A DNA stretch of 64,000 nt from Neurospora tetraspora (Eukaryota; Ascomycota; Sordariomycetes; Sordariales; Sordariaceae), in NCBI RefSeq assembly GCF_033439725.1, contig NW_026944385.1, positions 2,823,001 to 2,887,000 on the forward strand, written 5' to 3'. Shown here piece by piece: positions 13,414 through 25,228 of the stretch. The notes under the pieces were generated by a model, which searched no databases, was not told the DNA's origin, and was given only the letters and a program-made list of their open reading frames with translations. Every line of letters begins with the position of its first letter. Position 1 is the first letter of the stretch. Both the position numbers and the translations under genes were made by a program.

Positions 13414-14487
13414 GTACTCGGTGACGGGGTGTTTCGTGTCTTTCCTCTCATTTTTCTGTCTAGGGCATTAGGATTTGTTGGCATTTGGGTGTCACTTACG
13501 AGGAGACTTTTGGCCAGAGGTTCCAACACAATCCGCTTGGCGTCTCTTCTAATTGCAATGCGTTACGGATGGTCTGCTTTTTTTATTATCTTTGGGGGCA
13601 ATGTCTTCTCACGGCTTATGGGGTTCTTGCGATTGTACAATAACATACCTTGATATCAGGGTTTCGGACGAAATGAAATCGTGCATATGATCAAAGAGCA
13701 CAGGGTGTTCAGCTCGACCAGTGACGGCAACATCATTTCAACGACACTCGAAAACAACGATATTCAGAGAACGCCCCCAAATGCGTCGCCATGTTTTGAC
13801 CGACGAAACCACCGATTACTGCAAAGCCCCCCAGGGCATCATCACGGCTTTGCAACTTTGATATGGGGTTTGACCCAATGTCACTGGGCATGGTCAGTGA
13901 GCACATTCGTCAGAACTTGTCAAGCCCATGGTTTGGCCTTATCAAAGAGGGGCTTCAGAGCTAGGCCGATTTTGCGAAGGAATAGTCGTTTCTCGTTGAC
14001 GAGCCACTGTTGCCTGTGGTGATCGTTTAGGCAGAGGGGCGGGGTTTTGGCGGTTGGAACACCGAACCGAGCGTTTTTGCTCTATATTTGTTGTGTTTAC
14101 GGGCTAGGCAGGAGAGAGGTGTGATGCAGGAGGTAAAGACTCCTAACGTAGACAGTCTGTTTGCGGGATATGCATCTCGACGTCGTGACGGGAGAGTTGG
14201 TTATCACCAGTCACTGTTTGCACCAGGAAAAGACCCCCCTTGATTTCCTGTTCTTTCGCATTTTTGGTTCCCTCTATTCACATGTTCGCCCCTCCCTATG
14301 TACAAGCGTAAACCATGCCAGGTAATATGTATGCATAGTGGTGAATTTGGATCCCGTCGAAGATCGATACATACATGCTTTGCCGCAGTATACAGTATAC
14401 TTCAAGGTCGTTTAGCCCGGGCATTCGATCTAGTTGATACATAGTAGCAGGATTCTATCCTCTGCTAACAAGTTGGTTTCCAGCATC
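13414..14487. other. Convergent spacer between H2B and SQS1
   Basis: About 1.07 kb between two facing stop codons. It contains 3' untranslated sequence of both genes and short unconvincing open frames. I see no gene or RNA. Confidence 0.4.
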
Positions 14488-16695
14488 TTATCCAAGACCT
14501 GCCTTGGACCGCTTGACAACCTGCTTCACAGGTTCCAGAATTCCCTTGTTATCTAAGCTACCGAGACCCATCCCCTTACTCCATCCCATTTTTTCCAGCA
14601 TGGCGCGGCCCTTATTCTCCTGGCCTAGTTCTGGGGCTGAGGCTCCCACAATCTCACCTTCACGTACTGTGACGGCTTTGTGACCGGAACGTCCACCGCC
14701 GCCACCAGACGGGGTTTTGTACGAGGGTTTGCCCTTCGCATCAAGTCGGTGGAAGTACTTCCGGTTGATTCGTACCGCTGCCTGGTCAACATGAGCGACC
14801 ACTTCTTCAATTCGGTGTTCTTTGTATCTCAAGGTGGCTTTCGTGCGATACAGAATTGGACGGCGCTGGTCACCCTTTCCCGTTGATTGGGATTTGATTT
14901 TGAACTTGTTGGCCAATTCGTGAAGAACCTTGCGAGCCTGTTTATCCATTGGGGGGAATTGGAGACTGGAAAAGCAGGAGCCATGTTAGTTGAATTGCAC
15001 GCGAGGCTTGTAAGGGAGAATGGAATGAAGATGATAGATGAAGCGTTCCGAACTGCATACCTTTCTTCTGTAGTGAGGAGAAATGCCACAAGCTCAGTTT
15101 TGATGTCGTCAAGTGTCATCCCAGTGAGATACTTGACGCGCAAGTCGTCGGGGTTGGCATGTTTGCCCAAAAGGCCCTGGGCACGTAATTCCTCCCGCTC
15201 GAGCTTGCGCTGCTTTTTCCTCTCTCTGTCTTTCTGCCATGCAGTCTTTAAGACTAGCTCAATCTCAGAGTCCGACACATTGAAGTTGGGAGGTTGTTTA
15301 CTGCGCCGATTCCGTCCTGGTGGGATAAACCCGGGGTTGACCCATCCATCAGTCAACTCGAGACCGTCAAATGCATCCGCCACTGCGGTGGCACTGGGAA
15401 ACCCTTCGGTTCGGCCTGCACGCTTCTTGTTCTTGACCTTTCGGACATTGAAAGCCGCCTCCTCTGAGAACAGGACCAGTTCATTGCTTCCCATGCCCAA
15501 TTCCTCTTGTTTAGCGAAGAGACGAGCAAGTGTCTCGTCGTCGATGTCTTCTTCGTCTATATCCAATTGCTCGTTTTCATCACTGTCATCGCTGGCGTTG
15601 CTACCGCCTGTCTCAGACATGGCATCCATGTCATCCGAGTCGTCCCCGAAGTTGACAGCATTCTCATTTCCACCTAGGTCCCTGCGGTTGGCGAAAGTCC
15701 TGAGGTGGCTAGTGAGGATGTCATCCCCATCAGAGTCGTCCGCAAGATTGGCGATATAGTCAGCCAGGATTTCATCCTCGTCATCATCCTCCATGTATTT
15801 CTGAGCCCGCTTCGAATCCCGCTTTGAGTCCCGCTTTGAGCTCTTTTGTTTGGATGCGGATGTGGGCCTGCCTCCTTGCGCAGAAGCAGGCCTGGCTGCG
15901 ATGACCACCTTCGTACTCGTGAAAGCTTCAACGGCTTTGGTACTGCCAACCTTGGGTGGCTGAGTAATGCTGGTAGCATGGCTTCTTTGCTCGCATACCG
16001 GCTGGACTGTGGGCTGGACATGCGAGTTTCTGCCTTTGAAGAGAATAATCTCCTCACTCGAGTCGGAATGGTCAGCAAGCGGCTGGCGATCTGGAATCGG
16101 CACGGGCGGTTGATCTGTGCCGACCATAGTTTCGTCCCTGGCTAAATCGAAAAAAAAGAGCTGCTCGGTCGCTTCAACATTCCCTTCTGTCTTCGCAACC
16201 CGATCGGTTTCGTCATGAGTGCTAGCGTTGCGGCTGGGCACGGATTGTTTGATGTCGATGTCCAGCGGCTTTGAGTTTTCTCCAACGGCTTCAACCGTAG
16301 CTTCCTGAATCTCATCAAGCTGAAGCTGGATCTCCTCTGCGGCATCCACCCCAACCAAGGTTGGGGATGCAGTAGGTAACAGCTCAGGCTGCTTGAGCGG
16401 CTCGATGTAGCCGGCACTCACAAACTGGACAGGGTTCGTCCTGAGACTCGTACCCCAGAGGAGTTGATGGGATGTCGTGTTTCTAGCCTCATCCCGCATG
16501 GTGAACCCTGAGGTCGGTGTCAGATGAGCAGCTGCATGAAATGTGAAGAGGGACTCTACCATGGTTGTTCGCGGTTATCCCGGTGTTCAAACTTTCTGCG
16601 GTTGCAAAGTTTCGTATGTTTTTCTGTGCTGTTGTAGCTCGCATACGGGCAGTCTTGGGTCCCGCATGTGGCCGTTTGCCCTTCTTGGGCGCCAT
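14488..16695 (-). CDS. SQS1: R3H and G-patch protein SQS1
   Basis: Predicted Sqs1/Pfa1 homologue, 686 residues. In yeast Sqs1 is a G-patch activator of the DEAH helicase Prp43, acting in 20S pre-rRNA maturation and spliceosome disassembly. Three exons: 16695-16560, 16507-15061 and 14965-14488, introns 52 and 95 bp. A basic N-terminus (MAPKKGKRP) joins an FTMRDEARNT motif typical of the family. The centre is acidic and low-complexity (DDDEDEILADYI). An R3H domain sits near residues 530-570 (MDKQARKVLHELANKF, GDQRRPILYRTK). A C-terminal G-patch occupies about 640-686 (KGRAMLEKMGWSKGMGLG). Start chosen as the first Met in good frame. The gene is divergent from ATG4 and convergent with H2B. Confidence 0.92.
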
Positions 16696-16959
16696 AGCGG
16701 GCGTGGGTGATGATGCTGTGTCTGGATCAATGCCGACCAAGACGTTCACCTTTGAACGAGGCTGGCAGAGACTGGATAAGGAGCAAGATAATGGGAGGTC
16801 TTTCCAGGACCTGTGGCGGTGGCAAACCAAATATCAAGAAGCAGCCTGGGGAAGGCAGGTAGCTGTCATGGTTTTCCAGAGGCGGTGGTGGAAAATCTCG
16901 TCTGCCGTTGGGTCGACGTAGCCAAATCTGCTTTCCGCTTTGGAGACAGTGCTCCTGGG

Positions 16960-16992
16960 CGTAGGTACCTAAGGTAGGTAGTAGGTACCTCT
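16960..16992. repeat. GGTACCT/GGTAGGTA repeat cluster
   Basis: Contains GTAGGTACCTAAGGTAGGTA followed by another GTAGGTACCT. It is one of several similar clusters confined to intergenic DNA in this window. Confidence 0.6.
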
Positions 16993-17436
16993 AGGCTTCC
17001 ATGTCAGATGGGACGTCGTTGTGCACGCAAGAAGGCTTTGCAATATGTAACACCCATGGCCAGTGAAGTGGGCAGCACGGCAGATAGCGCCGCTCTGTTT
17101 GTAGAGGGACTCACTAGCAGTTGCGGGTAAGGTACGTACAGGTACCTCGATGGCCCTTGCTTGCCTCAGGTTGTCTGTCGAAGAGGCGTCGCGGACCACC
17201 GGCAGGCACCATGTTCAAGGTCCACCAAGTACACAAAGGTGGACCTGCCTTTGGTGGAGAAAGCGATCATAGGGGCCCCTGGGCCTCAGTTATCCCCAGC
17301 GACGGGACTCAGATGACATCGTTACCTCACTTAGCACCCCCGCCGCTCATCGCAGCTGAGCAAACAATGGGGACCACCTGTTCGCCTACACAGGACTCGT
17401 TCTGGGAGGGAGGTTGATTCACACACTTGCATCTAC

Positions 17437-17492
17437 CTAGAGGTACCTTACCTACCTTACCTACACTACCGACCTACCTCTCTACCTCTAAC
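17437..17492. repeat. ACCTACCT/GGTACCTT repeat cluster
   Basis: Repeated TACCT units (AGGTACCTTACCTACCTTAC and more ACCTACC copies) in the 5' region of ATG4. This is the complementary orientation of the motif at 16960. Confidence 0.6.
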
Positions 17493-17835
17493 TCTTTGCG
17501 CCAGTGCACTCTTCTGTCGGCAGGGGCAGTCTACAGTCAACATACTAACCTTCCACTTGGCAGCACAACGCTTCTTCTTTCCCGGCCCTCAACCTTGGAT
17601 TCCATCTGCACACACGAGTACTTGACAGCAGTCATCGTCCACCTTCTCATCCCCGCCATCGACATACCCGAAGGCAACACCTACCTCGATTTTGATCCTG
17701 TCTCGTCCAGCGAGCCCCAGCCAGTCTGTCCCTCGGGCCGCACGTGTTGCGTGGCTGGCTTAAGTTGGACTTCTGCCGGCATCCCCTTCTATCTGTCAGG
17801 CCCACCTCGCCTCTGGGCACCCAGGGGAAACATTC

Positions 17836-19633
17836 ATGACATCCTCGCGACCTGGTGGCACCGGCTGGCAAGAAACAGTGTCCAGCACATCTCCAAAGCT
17901 GGCTAACGCAATGGAGGCTGCCAGAGCCGGCGCTGCCGAAGTTGGACGCGTAGGCCGCCGTTTCCTCCACCGGATATGGGACCGGGAGCCTGTCAATAAT
18001 CGCACCGTCAATGAGCCCGTGTGGTGTCTCGGCTGTTCATATACGCTTGACACCAAGCAGTACGGGTCACCCTTGTCGTCGTCGTCGCTATCCCAGCTTA
18101 GAGCAGATACACCGCCTTTGGATAAGTCACAGCTTGCCGCCACGCATCAGCACCAAGACTTTGATGGCGTCCGGACCACTACGCCGTCGTTGTCATCGCT
18201 CCCGCCGGCAACGGCAACGGCAACGACGGCAACTTGCCCATCAGACACCTCGGTGTCTGCAGCACCGGCAGGTCCCCAGTTTGGACCCTTCGACACGGCT
18301 TCAGATTCTGTAACGAGTGGTTATGATTCGGCTTTAGCATACGAAGACCCCGGGCAAGATGGTGGATGGCCGCCTGCCTTTCTCGACGACTTCGAGTCTC
18401 GTATATGGATGACATACCGCACTGACTTTGCACTTATTCCGAGATCGAGCGAACCCCAAGCATCTTTTGCCCTGTCCTTCGCGATGCGGATCAAGACTAC
18501 CTTTTCGGACTTGACGGGCTTCTCGTCCGATACGGGCTGGGGGTGCATGATCAGGTCAGGTCAGAGCCTCCTAGCAAACGCTATACTTATTGCTCGCCTT
18601 GGTCGTGGTAAGTCGCTGCTCTTTTTGGCATGCTAGCTCGCAACAATAAAAAAAATAAACAACAAGCGTGTCGACTAATAGCATTGTTACAGAATGGAGG
18701 CGAGGTACAGACCTAGACGCGGAAAAGGACATTATTGCCCTATTTGCAGACGACCCTCGCGCTCCATATTCCCTACACAACTTTGTCAAATACGGCGCCA
18801 CGGCGTGTGGCAAATACCCGGGTGAATGGTTTGGTCCATCGGCAACTGCACGATGCATACAGTAGGTTATGGTCCCCGGGCAAACAAAAGAAGTCTCCTT
18901 GACCCGTGAAGACAAAAGAGAGTTGCATGACAGTACGGCTTACAATGTGTAGGGCATTGGCGGACGAGAAGGAGTCGGGCTTGCGGGTATACTCAACCGG
19001 TGACCTACCGGATGTTTACGAAGACAGCTTCATGGCGGTTGCGAATCCGGATGGGCGCGGCTTCCAGCCAACACTGATACTCGTATGCACAAGACTCGGC
19101 ATCGACAAGATCAACCAAGTATACGAAGAGGCCCTCATCTCAACTCTACAGTTACCCCAGTCGATAGGTATAGCCGGGTGAGTCTTCGAAACCCAGGCAT
19201 GTGACCTGGCACTATGCATTTACTCATCACTAACGTGAACATTAGCGGTCGTCCTTCCTCGTCCCATTACTTTATCGGCGTTCAAGGCCAACGGCTCTTC
19301 TACCTGGACCCCCATCACCCACGACCTGCACTCCCTTATCGCGAAGATCCGAAAGAATACACGGCAGAAGAACTGGATACGTGTCATACTCGACGGCTGC
19401 GACAGCTTCATATTGACGACATGGACCCTAGTATGCTTATCGGGTTTCTCATCAAGGATGAGGACGATTGGGACATGTGGAAAAGCTCTGTGAAGCATGT
19501 TCAGGGCAAGTCCATCATCAGCGTTTCCCCGTACGACCCTGCCAGGGGGCAGGGTGGAGGGCGTGCCGAAGCCATTGATGAAGTAGAAACTCTAGAGAGT
19601 GATGATGATGGAGAAACCGCTCTGGGAGCATAA
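17836..19633 (+). CDS. ATG4: Autophagy cysteine protease ATG4
   Basis: Peptidase C54 family protease, 517 residues. It cleaves the C-terminus of Atg8 to expose Gly for lipidation and later delipidates Atg8-PE. Exons: 17836-18607, 18693-18861, 18953-19177 and 19246-19633. The nucleophile is Cys237 in [12 protein letters not shown]; Asp410 and His412 in YLDPHHPRP complete the triad. [12 protein letters not shown] and GRPSSSHYF are further family blocks. The N-terminal 190 residues contain a long Ser/Thr/Pro-rich low-complexity insertion (about 85-175), common in fungal Atg4 and probably regulatory. The tail is acidic (LESDDDGE). The gene is divergent from SQS1 and tail-to-tail with JJJ1. ATG9 lies 28 kb downstream. 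Confidence 0.96.
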
Positions 19634-19845
19634 TGACTTGGGAGCATAATGACTCGGGAAACGGGGCATGATGTATTCAGAGCCTCGCTTTTTCGCCAAA
19701 CCTACCACTCAACTGCAAGCCAGCATGACACCGAGGATAAGAGGCGTTGAGGCACACAAGGTAGGTGGCCATACCGATGCTATGTTGTACAAAGTCTTGG
19801 GCGCATGTGATGACCGTCTGGTGTGATGGCAGAACAAAGGACTAT

Positions 19846-21654
19846 TTACCGTCTCGCTTTTTTACCACCCTTTGTGGATTTAGGTGCAGGGGCCGCATGA
19901 TCTAGTTCCTTGATGTGGGCGAATAACTTGGTTCGAGAGGAGAAAGTTTCTTTGCAGACGGCGCAAAGGTGCTATAACTTCATGTTAGTCGGGTGTTATG
20001 CGATATACGCAATATAATATACGCGCGATTTCTTCAAAGTGTACACGAGCTACAACTTACAGAGCCTTGTTCGCCTGCTTCAGCGGCTTGCCGCGCGGCC
20101 TTCTTCTCGCGTTTCAATTTCGCTTTGCCCAACTTCTGACCGGCACCGCCTAGTCCCGTCCCACCAACTTCTAGGCTGGAAATGTTGTCAGTCAGAGAGT
20201 CAACACCTTCATTAGTCGCCGGACTGTCGGGCTGTGGTTCTCCAGAGGCATTACCAGCCATGAATCGATTTTCGACTGCTGATCGAGGTGCATACTCGTC
20301 ATCCTCCGTACTCGAGCCATCTGCTGCACTTTGGCCCCGCTCCTCCCGTATTTCTGCGCTTTGGTGAGTATCCTCGTTACTTTGTGACTTGCCACCTAAA
20401 ACGCCTTGGGGTGGTTTTGCGGTATCATCACCACCGTCCAAATCGGTCTTTTGGGGAATCCGCGGCTGAGGTGAGGGCGTCGAAATGGCAGGGCTCTCTA
20501 CACCCAGGTCAAAATCGGCGTTTTCCCTTTTCATCTGCCTTCGCAGTTGCTGGACGGCTTTGACGTGTTTCTTGCTTTTCTCGTGCGCCTCAAATTGCTT
20601 TTCACTCTTGAACGTCTTGTTGCAGACAACGCATTCGAGGACCTCGACCTCGGACTCCTCCTCAGAAGTGAGAGAAAACTCGCTAAGCGGCTGCTCTTCA
20701 TCATCCCGCGCCTGAGCCCAGTCAGGCACCACGTACTCGGCCAGCTTCTCCTGGTTGGCGGCTCGTGAGCGGGCCGCCTGGGCAGCGGCGGAATTTCGTA
20801 GGATCTGTTGCCGTTCTGACTCGGATTGCGTGTTTGGAATATAACGGGGGTCACGTTTCCTGACAAACGACACGAGGGACAGGACGGCATCGTTGAATTC
20901 GCGGATGCCCTCTTCACGAAACTTGCGGTTTTCCTTTTCCATGAGTCTGCGGACTCTCCGGTCAGGGGCATCGCTAAGGCGATATTTGTCCTTCCAGCTG
21001 AACGTCTTCTTGGTAGAGAAGCCTGACCATATCTTGTAGAATGGCTTCGCAACGGAATCGTAGTCGTCCCCGGCCCGGCCAAAAGCTGGGTATTCTACTG
21101 GTACGATGCCTTCCCAATCTGCCGCCGCGGTCTCTTCGGCCGCGAGTTGGTCAAAAAACGAGTTAAGGATACCAAAGAAACCACTAGGGCTGTCGTCCAT
21201 GCGCACGCTCGAGTTAAAGCGGCCCATCAGGGTGAAGATGGCTGTTGCGGAGGTGTAGCTAGTTCCATCATGGCCAGATGGCTCAGCGCCAGAGACATCT
21301 GTCTGGCCTGTGAGGATGGCCTCACGATGGGAATCGTACCAGGCGCGCTCCTGAGGATCCGACAGGATCTCGTAGGCCGTCTGTACTTCGGCGAACTTCC
21401 TGGTTGCATTCTCTTCATCATTGAAGTTACGGTCAGGATGCAGCTCGAGGGCCTTCTTTTTGTATGCCTTTCGAATTCTACCTGAACTCGTCAGTACCGT
21501 ATGCAAACTTGCAACGTCTGAGATGGAAATGAGCTCACTCAGTATCGGCAGCCTGGCGGTCTACCCCTAGAACCTCATAATAGCATGTCTTGCGCTCTAG
21601 TACGGCAGCAGAGGCCTGTCCGCCGGGCCGCGGGGCTGATTGCTCGGCACCCAT
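19846..21654 (-). CDS. JJJ1: J-domain zinc-finger ribosome biogenesis factor JJJ1
   Basis: Jjj1 (DNAJC21) homologue, 552 residues. In yeast it is a cytosolic J protein that stimulates Ssa ATPase and, with Rei1, releases the shuttling factor Arx1 from pre-60S ribosomes. Exons: 21654-21539, 21477-20061 and 19971-19846, introns 61 and 89 bp. The J domain spans about residues 24-95, with HPD at 52-54 (ALELHPDRN). A charged central region follows. The first C2H2 finger is near 321-344 (CVVCNKTF...H....H) and the second near 514-535 (LCAVCKETFSSRTKLFAH), encoded by the last exon. The end is Lys-rich (KGGKKARR). The last exon was found by joining GTAAGT at 20060 to a CTAAC branch and TAG acceptor. 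Confidence 0.93.
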
Positions 21655-21895
21655 AAGGAAATCTCAGATCGCTCGGGAAGTGAGTTACGTAGGTAGCGAG
21701 CAAATGGCGTTTTATGAGGATGATGGAGAGAGACAGAATCGGCTGGAGAAAAAAAAAGTGCTAGTATACGCAGCACAGTTGTTGTATACCTATAGGTTCT
21801 TTTGTGATAGCGACACTGCTAAAAAAATGATGCTGAGCGGGTCGGGCGGTACAGTAAGTAGAGGTGGGGCGGGCTGCAGCGTGAGGACCTACCTA

Positions 21896-22215
21896 CAGTA
21901 GAAACCCCTGAAACTGCATGTAATTCAGACCGAGGAATTCTATGCACTAAATGGCATATATGCAGTTCCTAGACCGGAGCTAGGCCCGAAAAGGAAGCCA
22001 ACCAGAGGCCGAGACACTAAATTCCGACCCTCTGCTAAGAATCTCACTGCTCAGGACCGGATTCATAAATGTATACGCACCAAAAATTGTCCGAGATCCG
22101 CATGCAGTATGCGGTTATGCAGTTGTAGCTGGGAATTAATTCAGCTAGCCAAATCCTATGCACTAACTGGCGTATATGCAGTTCCTGGAGGATGCAGTTG
22201 CAGGGGTTTCTACTG
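21896..22215. mobile_element. MITE with 24-bp inverted repeats and TA duplication
   Basis: A 320-bp non-coding element. The ends form inverted repeats: 21896-21919 reads CAGTAGAAACCCCTG then AAACTGCAT, and the reverse complement of 22192-22215 matches 23 of 24 bases. The element is flanked by TA on both sides (21894-21895 and 22216-22217), the duplication typical of Tc1/mariner transposition. Internally, two 33-bp direct repeats (21940-21972 and 22156-22188) differ at three positions. There is no coding capacity, so movement would need a transposase in trans. Mutational decay is slight and it is not RIP-degraded. Confidence 0.75.
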
Positions 22216-22402
22216 TAGGTACATACTAGGGAACCATAAAGGGCGGTAGGTAGGTATGTACCTACAGGTCCAGACCTTCCACTTGAGTTCCACTTGCCTA
22301 GAGGTACTTGACAGAGCGAAACTAGGTACCTGCTAGTACATGTACGTAGTACCTTACCCAGTACGTAGAGGGAGTTACCTAGGTACCTAGAGGTACCTTT
22401 GG
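22211..22402. repeat. GGTAGGTA/GGTACCT repeat cluster
   Basis: Multiple copies of GGTAGGTAGG, TACCTAGGTACCTAG and TACGTAGTACC over about 190 bp beside the MITE. Same motif class as other intergenic clusters. Confidence 0.6.
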
Positions 22403-23163
22403 CTGTCTGCCGTGTTCGTCGTGCTGGGCGTGCTGGAGAACCTTGATCGGCCCTTTCAATCACTGGAAGCAGTCCTCGCCTTCTCATTTACGTAAACCAT
22501 CACATGGCCACCACTTTGGCCGTGTAGAGGGTTCGAGGGAGGCGGAGGAACGTCTAGAACTGTGTCAACGGACGGCTAATAAGAGGTAGACAGCATGGTG
22601 AGAGAAGACGGCGTGCTTTTCCAAGATCAAATAATTTCACTGGCCTCAGTGCGCACACAGCAGCACCAGGGGCATCTTTAGGCGCGCCTCAATCGTCGTC
22701 GCCATCGCCGGTTACTTGTGCTTGGAGGTGTACCTGTACCAAGAAGCGACCGTCCATCAGTTAAAGAGTAGGTATGTAGTGCAGACACCTTCCTCTACCT
22801 TTACACTAGGTGCCATATTTGGGCGGCCGGGCCATTCTGGCCATGCGACCAACAAACAGGCCATTCATTGCCATTGCCCTTACACTCAGGTCTAACATCA
22901 CTGGTGCGCATTCAGTTGAGTGATTTCACCAACATCAACCGTCCGCGCGCGTCAACGTTCCGACCCGATTCCGACGAGATTCCGAATTTCCTCTCTTCAG
23001 CTGCTGCCGATTCACGACCCGACCTAGACCGAAACCTAGTAGCATTCCCTGTCGCGCCGTGCGACTCGCAAAATTGCCCCTCGTCTTCCCCGATCCTACA
23101 GTTACTCGCCATGACCACGCCTCTGAACGCATATCAAGATTTTTGCATGGTCATGTCGCTACA

Positions 23164-24871
23164 ATGAAATTCGGTCACTCGTTCAAGGAGGCCCTGCAGG
23201 GGGAGAGCTACCCTCAGCATTGGGTAGACAAAGCCATTCCGTATGGTCAGCTCAAGAAGCTCCTGGGCAAGGTGCGAGAGGAACTTACTCGCAACGGCTA
23301 TGACCCCGACACTATTCACAGGCTCTTGGCCGACCACAACGCAGAGTACAGGCTAAGGGTAGAAAACTCCCACATCCTCCGCCCCAAACTGGTAGTGCGC
23401 CCCTCGGCCAGTACCACTTGTCTACGATCCGATACGGCCCCGAAGCTCCTCGCAGGAGGAGAGCCCGCGCCGGCCTCAGAGCCCAGCACGCCCGCCAGCG
23501 CGCCCCCCGACTCGTCGTCTGTACCGCTGGAATATCCCACCTCGTCACCCAAGACTCTGGCGCAAGCCCAGGATGCTGGATGGGTCGATATTCCTCTGGA
23601 CTCGGACGCAAAGTTCTTCAACATCCTACAAACAGACGTGGTCGAGCTAGACTCGCTGCAAACCCAAGAGCGACAGTCCATGAATGACGGCATACAGTTG
23701 CTTGGCGATGAAATCGCACGTCTGGCTCGGCCCCGCAAGGGAGTAATTCAGTTTGCAAAATCTGACCTCTACCGTTGGCGTGACATCTTTGAACTCTACC
23801 TGGCCGCCCAGGTATTCTTCTCGACCGCCGAAACAGCCACGGGTCCGCGCGATAGCGAGAAGGCGTGGAAGCAGCTTGTTTGGTTCCAGGATGAGGTCAA
23901 CAAACGACAGCTGTTACAAAAGTTTAAACTCAAGGCCAGCGCGGAGGCTTACACACGCTTCCTCGAACTCAACGCAACTCTCCTGAAGAATTTCAAGTTC
24001 CAAGAGCTTAACCGAACAGCGGTTACCAAGATCATCAAGAGTGAGTCCCAGCCCAGAACGGAGTAAATGATGGCAACAACGAAAAGTCAGGACGAAGAGG
24101 GGGGAAAGGAGTAATAGGGAGTGAGGAGGGAGCGAGAGGGGGGGATATCAAGGGAAATTTGCGTGTGTGTCGTGTTTAGAGAGGAGATCGTCTTAAGCAG
24201 ACAAGATTATGACAAGATTAGAGGCTAACTGTAAAGCAGAATTCGATAAACAGACGTCGTTGGGCGTCAAGACAGAGTTTCCAAAAGCCATGAGCTCTGC
24301 CCCCTTCATCGCTGGGAGTATCGCCAAGGACATCTGCTCACAGATGGCTTGCGAAGTGCTCAGCCGTGTTCCTCAAATTGTGGATTACACATGCACAATT
24401 TGTACGTATACTGGCCGGCAGGTCTACGTTACAATACCTATAGACCCCGGCCACCCCCACAGCCTTGCCTGGTATATTCAAACTGACGACGATGGATGTT
24501 AGGTTACTCAATCTGCTGGCTCCCCGTGCGATTGGACTGTGACCACATGTTTTGCATCCGGTGCATGATCAAGATGCAAAGCCGGAATAAAGAGCTGTGC
24601 CCCCTCTGTCGGGCCAAAACCGTGCTATCTGCAACTGAAGGTAATGACAATTGTCAGCTTTGCCCGAGAACCAGTATTGAGCACATATAGCTAACATGCG
24701 TCGCCTTTGCCAACTATAGCCCACATCGACTGGAAATTGATGTCCTATATGGAAAAGTGGTTCCCTAAGGAAACAAAAGAAAAACAGCGTTATAACGAGC
24801 TAGAGAGACGCAGGGAATTGTTGGGTGAGGCCTACGTTGATACAAACGATGGGCCATGCATCGTGATGTAG
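23164..24871 (+). CDS. SPX-RING protein, putative E3 ubiquitin ligase
   Basis: 442-residue protein with an N-terminal SPX domain and a C-terminal RING finger. SPX domains bind inositol pyrophosphates and report phosphate status; SPX-RING proteins act as ubiquitin ligases in phosphate homeostasis (fission yeast Pqr1 is one). Exons: 23164-24040, 24240-24401, 24503-24640 and 24720-24871. The SPX start is MKFGHSFKEALQ with the YGQLKKLL helix; a second SPX helix contains FKLKASAEAYTRFLELN. RING cysteines begin at residue 344 (CTICYSICWLPVRL, CDHMFC, CPLC). The last exon encodes an amphipathic tail (IDWKLMSYMEKWFPKE). Start is the MKFG methionine, since SPX domains sit at the extreme N-terminus. 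It is convergent with the next gene. Confidence 0.9.
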
Positions 24872-25228
24872 ATGGTGTACCTTATCTGCTTGGCTGGCTA
24901 TCTTGACCTCGTGGAATACCCCTTGTTATCGAATTTCACCATGATGAAATCTCCTTCGAGTTGGCTCATTCTGTGTTTTCACTTTGCTACTGATGATGGT
25001 TTACAGGTTAAGGTCCGGTTTCCTAAGCAGATAGGGTCCAGCCGAGTAGCTATACTTGTTAATCAAGTATGTATTAACGGCAAGGACACATGTGTGGCAT
25101 GCGAAGAGGGCACGTTGGTTGTATCATTTCACTCCTCATCCTACCAGTGCCTACTCCGCACTCAAGAGACCCAGCTTAAAATGTTTATATCTGTAAGCAT
25201 TCGCTACCTGCCCTTGTTCTCAAGGATA
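24872..25228. other. Convergent spacer, SPX-RING / cystathionine gamma-synthase
   Basis: 357 bp between facing stop codons, AT-richer than the genes. Open frames here are accidental extensions. No feature seen. Confidence 0.4.

Larger units (their letters stand above)
16696..17835. promoter_or_regulatory. Divergent SQS1/ATG4 promoter
   Basis: 1.14 kb between two start codons. It contains three clusters of GGTACCT/GGTAGGTA-type repeats (about 16960-16992, 17127-17150 and 17437-17492), listed separately. The segment before ATG4 is C-rich, as in many fungal 5' leaders. No further gene is supported. Confidence 0.45.
21655..23163. promoter_or_regulatory. Divergent JJJ1/SPX-RING promoter with MITE
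   Basis: 1.5 kb between start codons, containing a 320-bp MITE (21896-22215) and dense GGTACCT/TACGTA repeats (about 22211-22402). A non-ATG open frame overlaps the 5' leader of the SPX gene; I regard it as leader sequence. Confidence 0.45.

Noticed and set aside
14887-15759. 290-codon plus-strand frame opposite SQS1
   Set aside because: It is the antisense shadow of the SQS1 central exon; the Ser/Leu-rich translation reflects the acidic low-complexity region read backwards.
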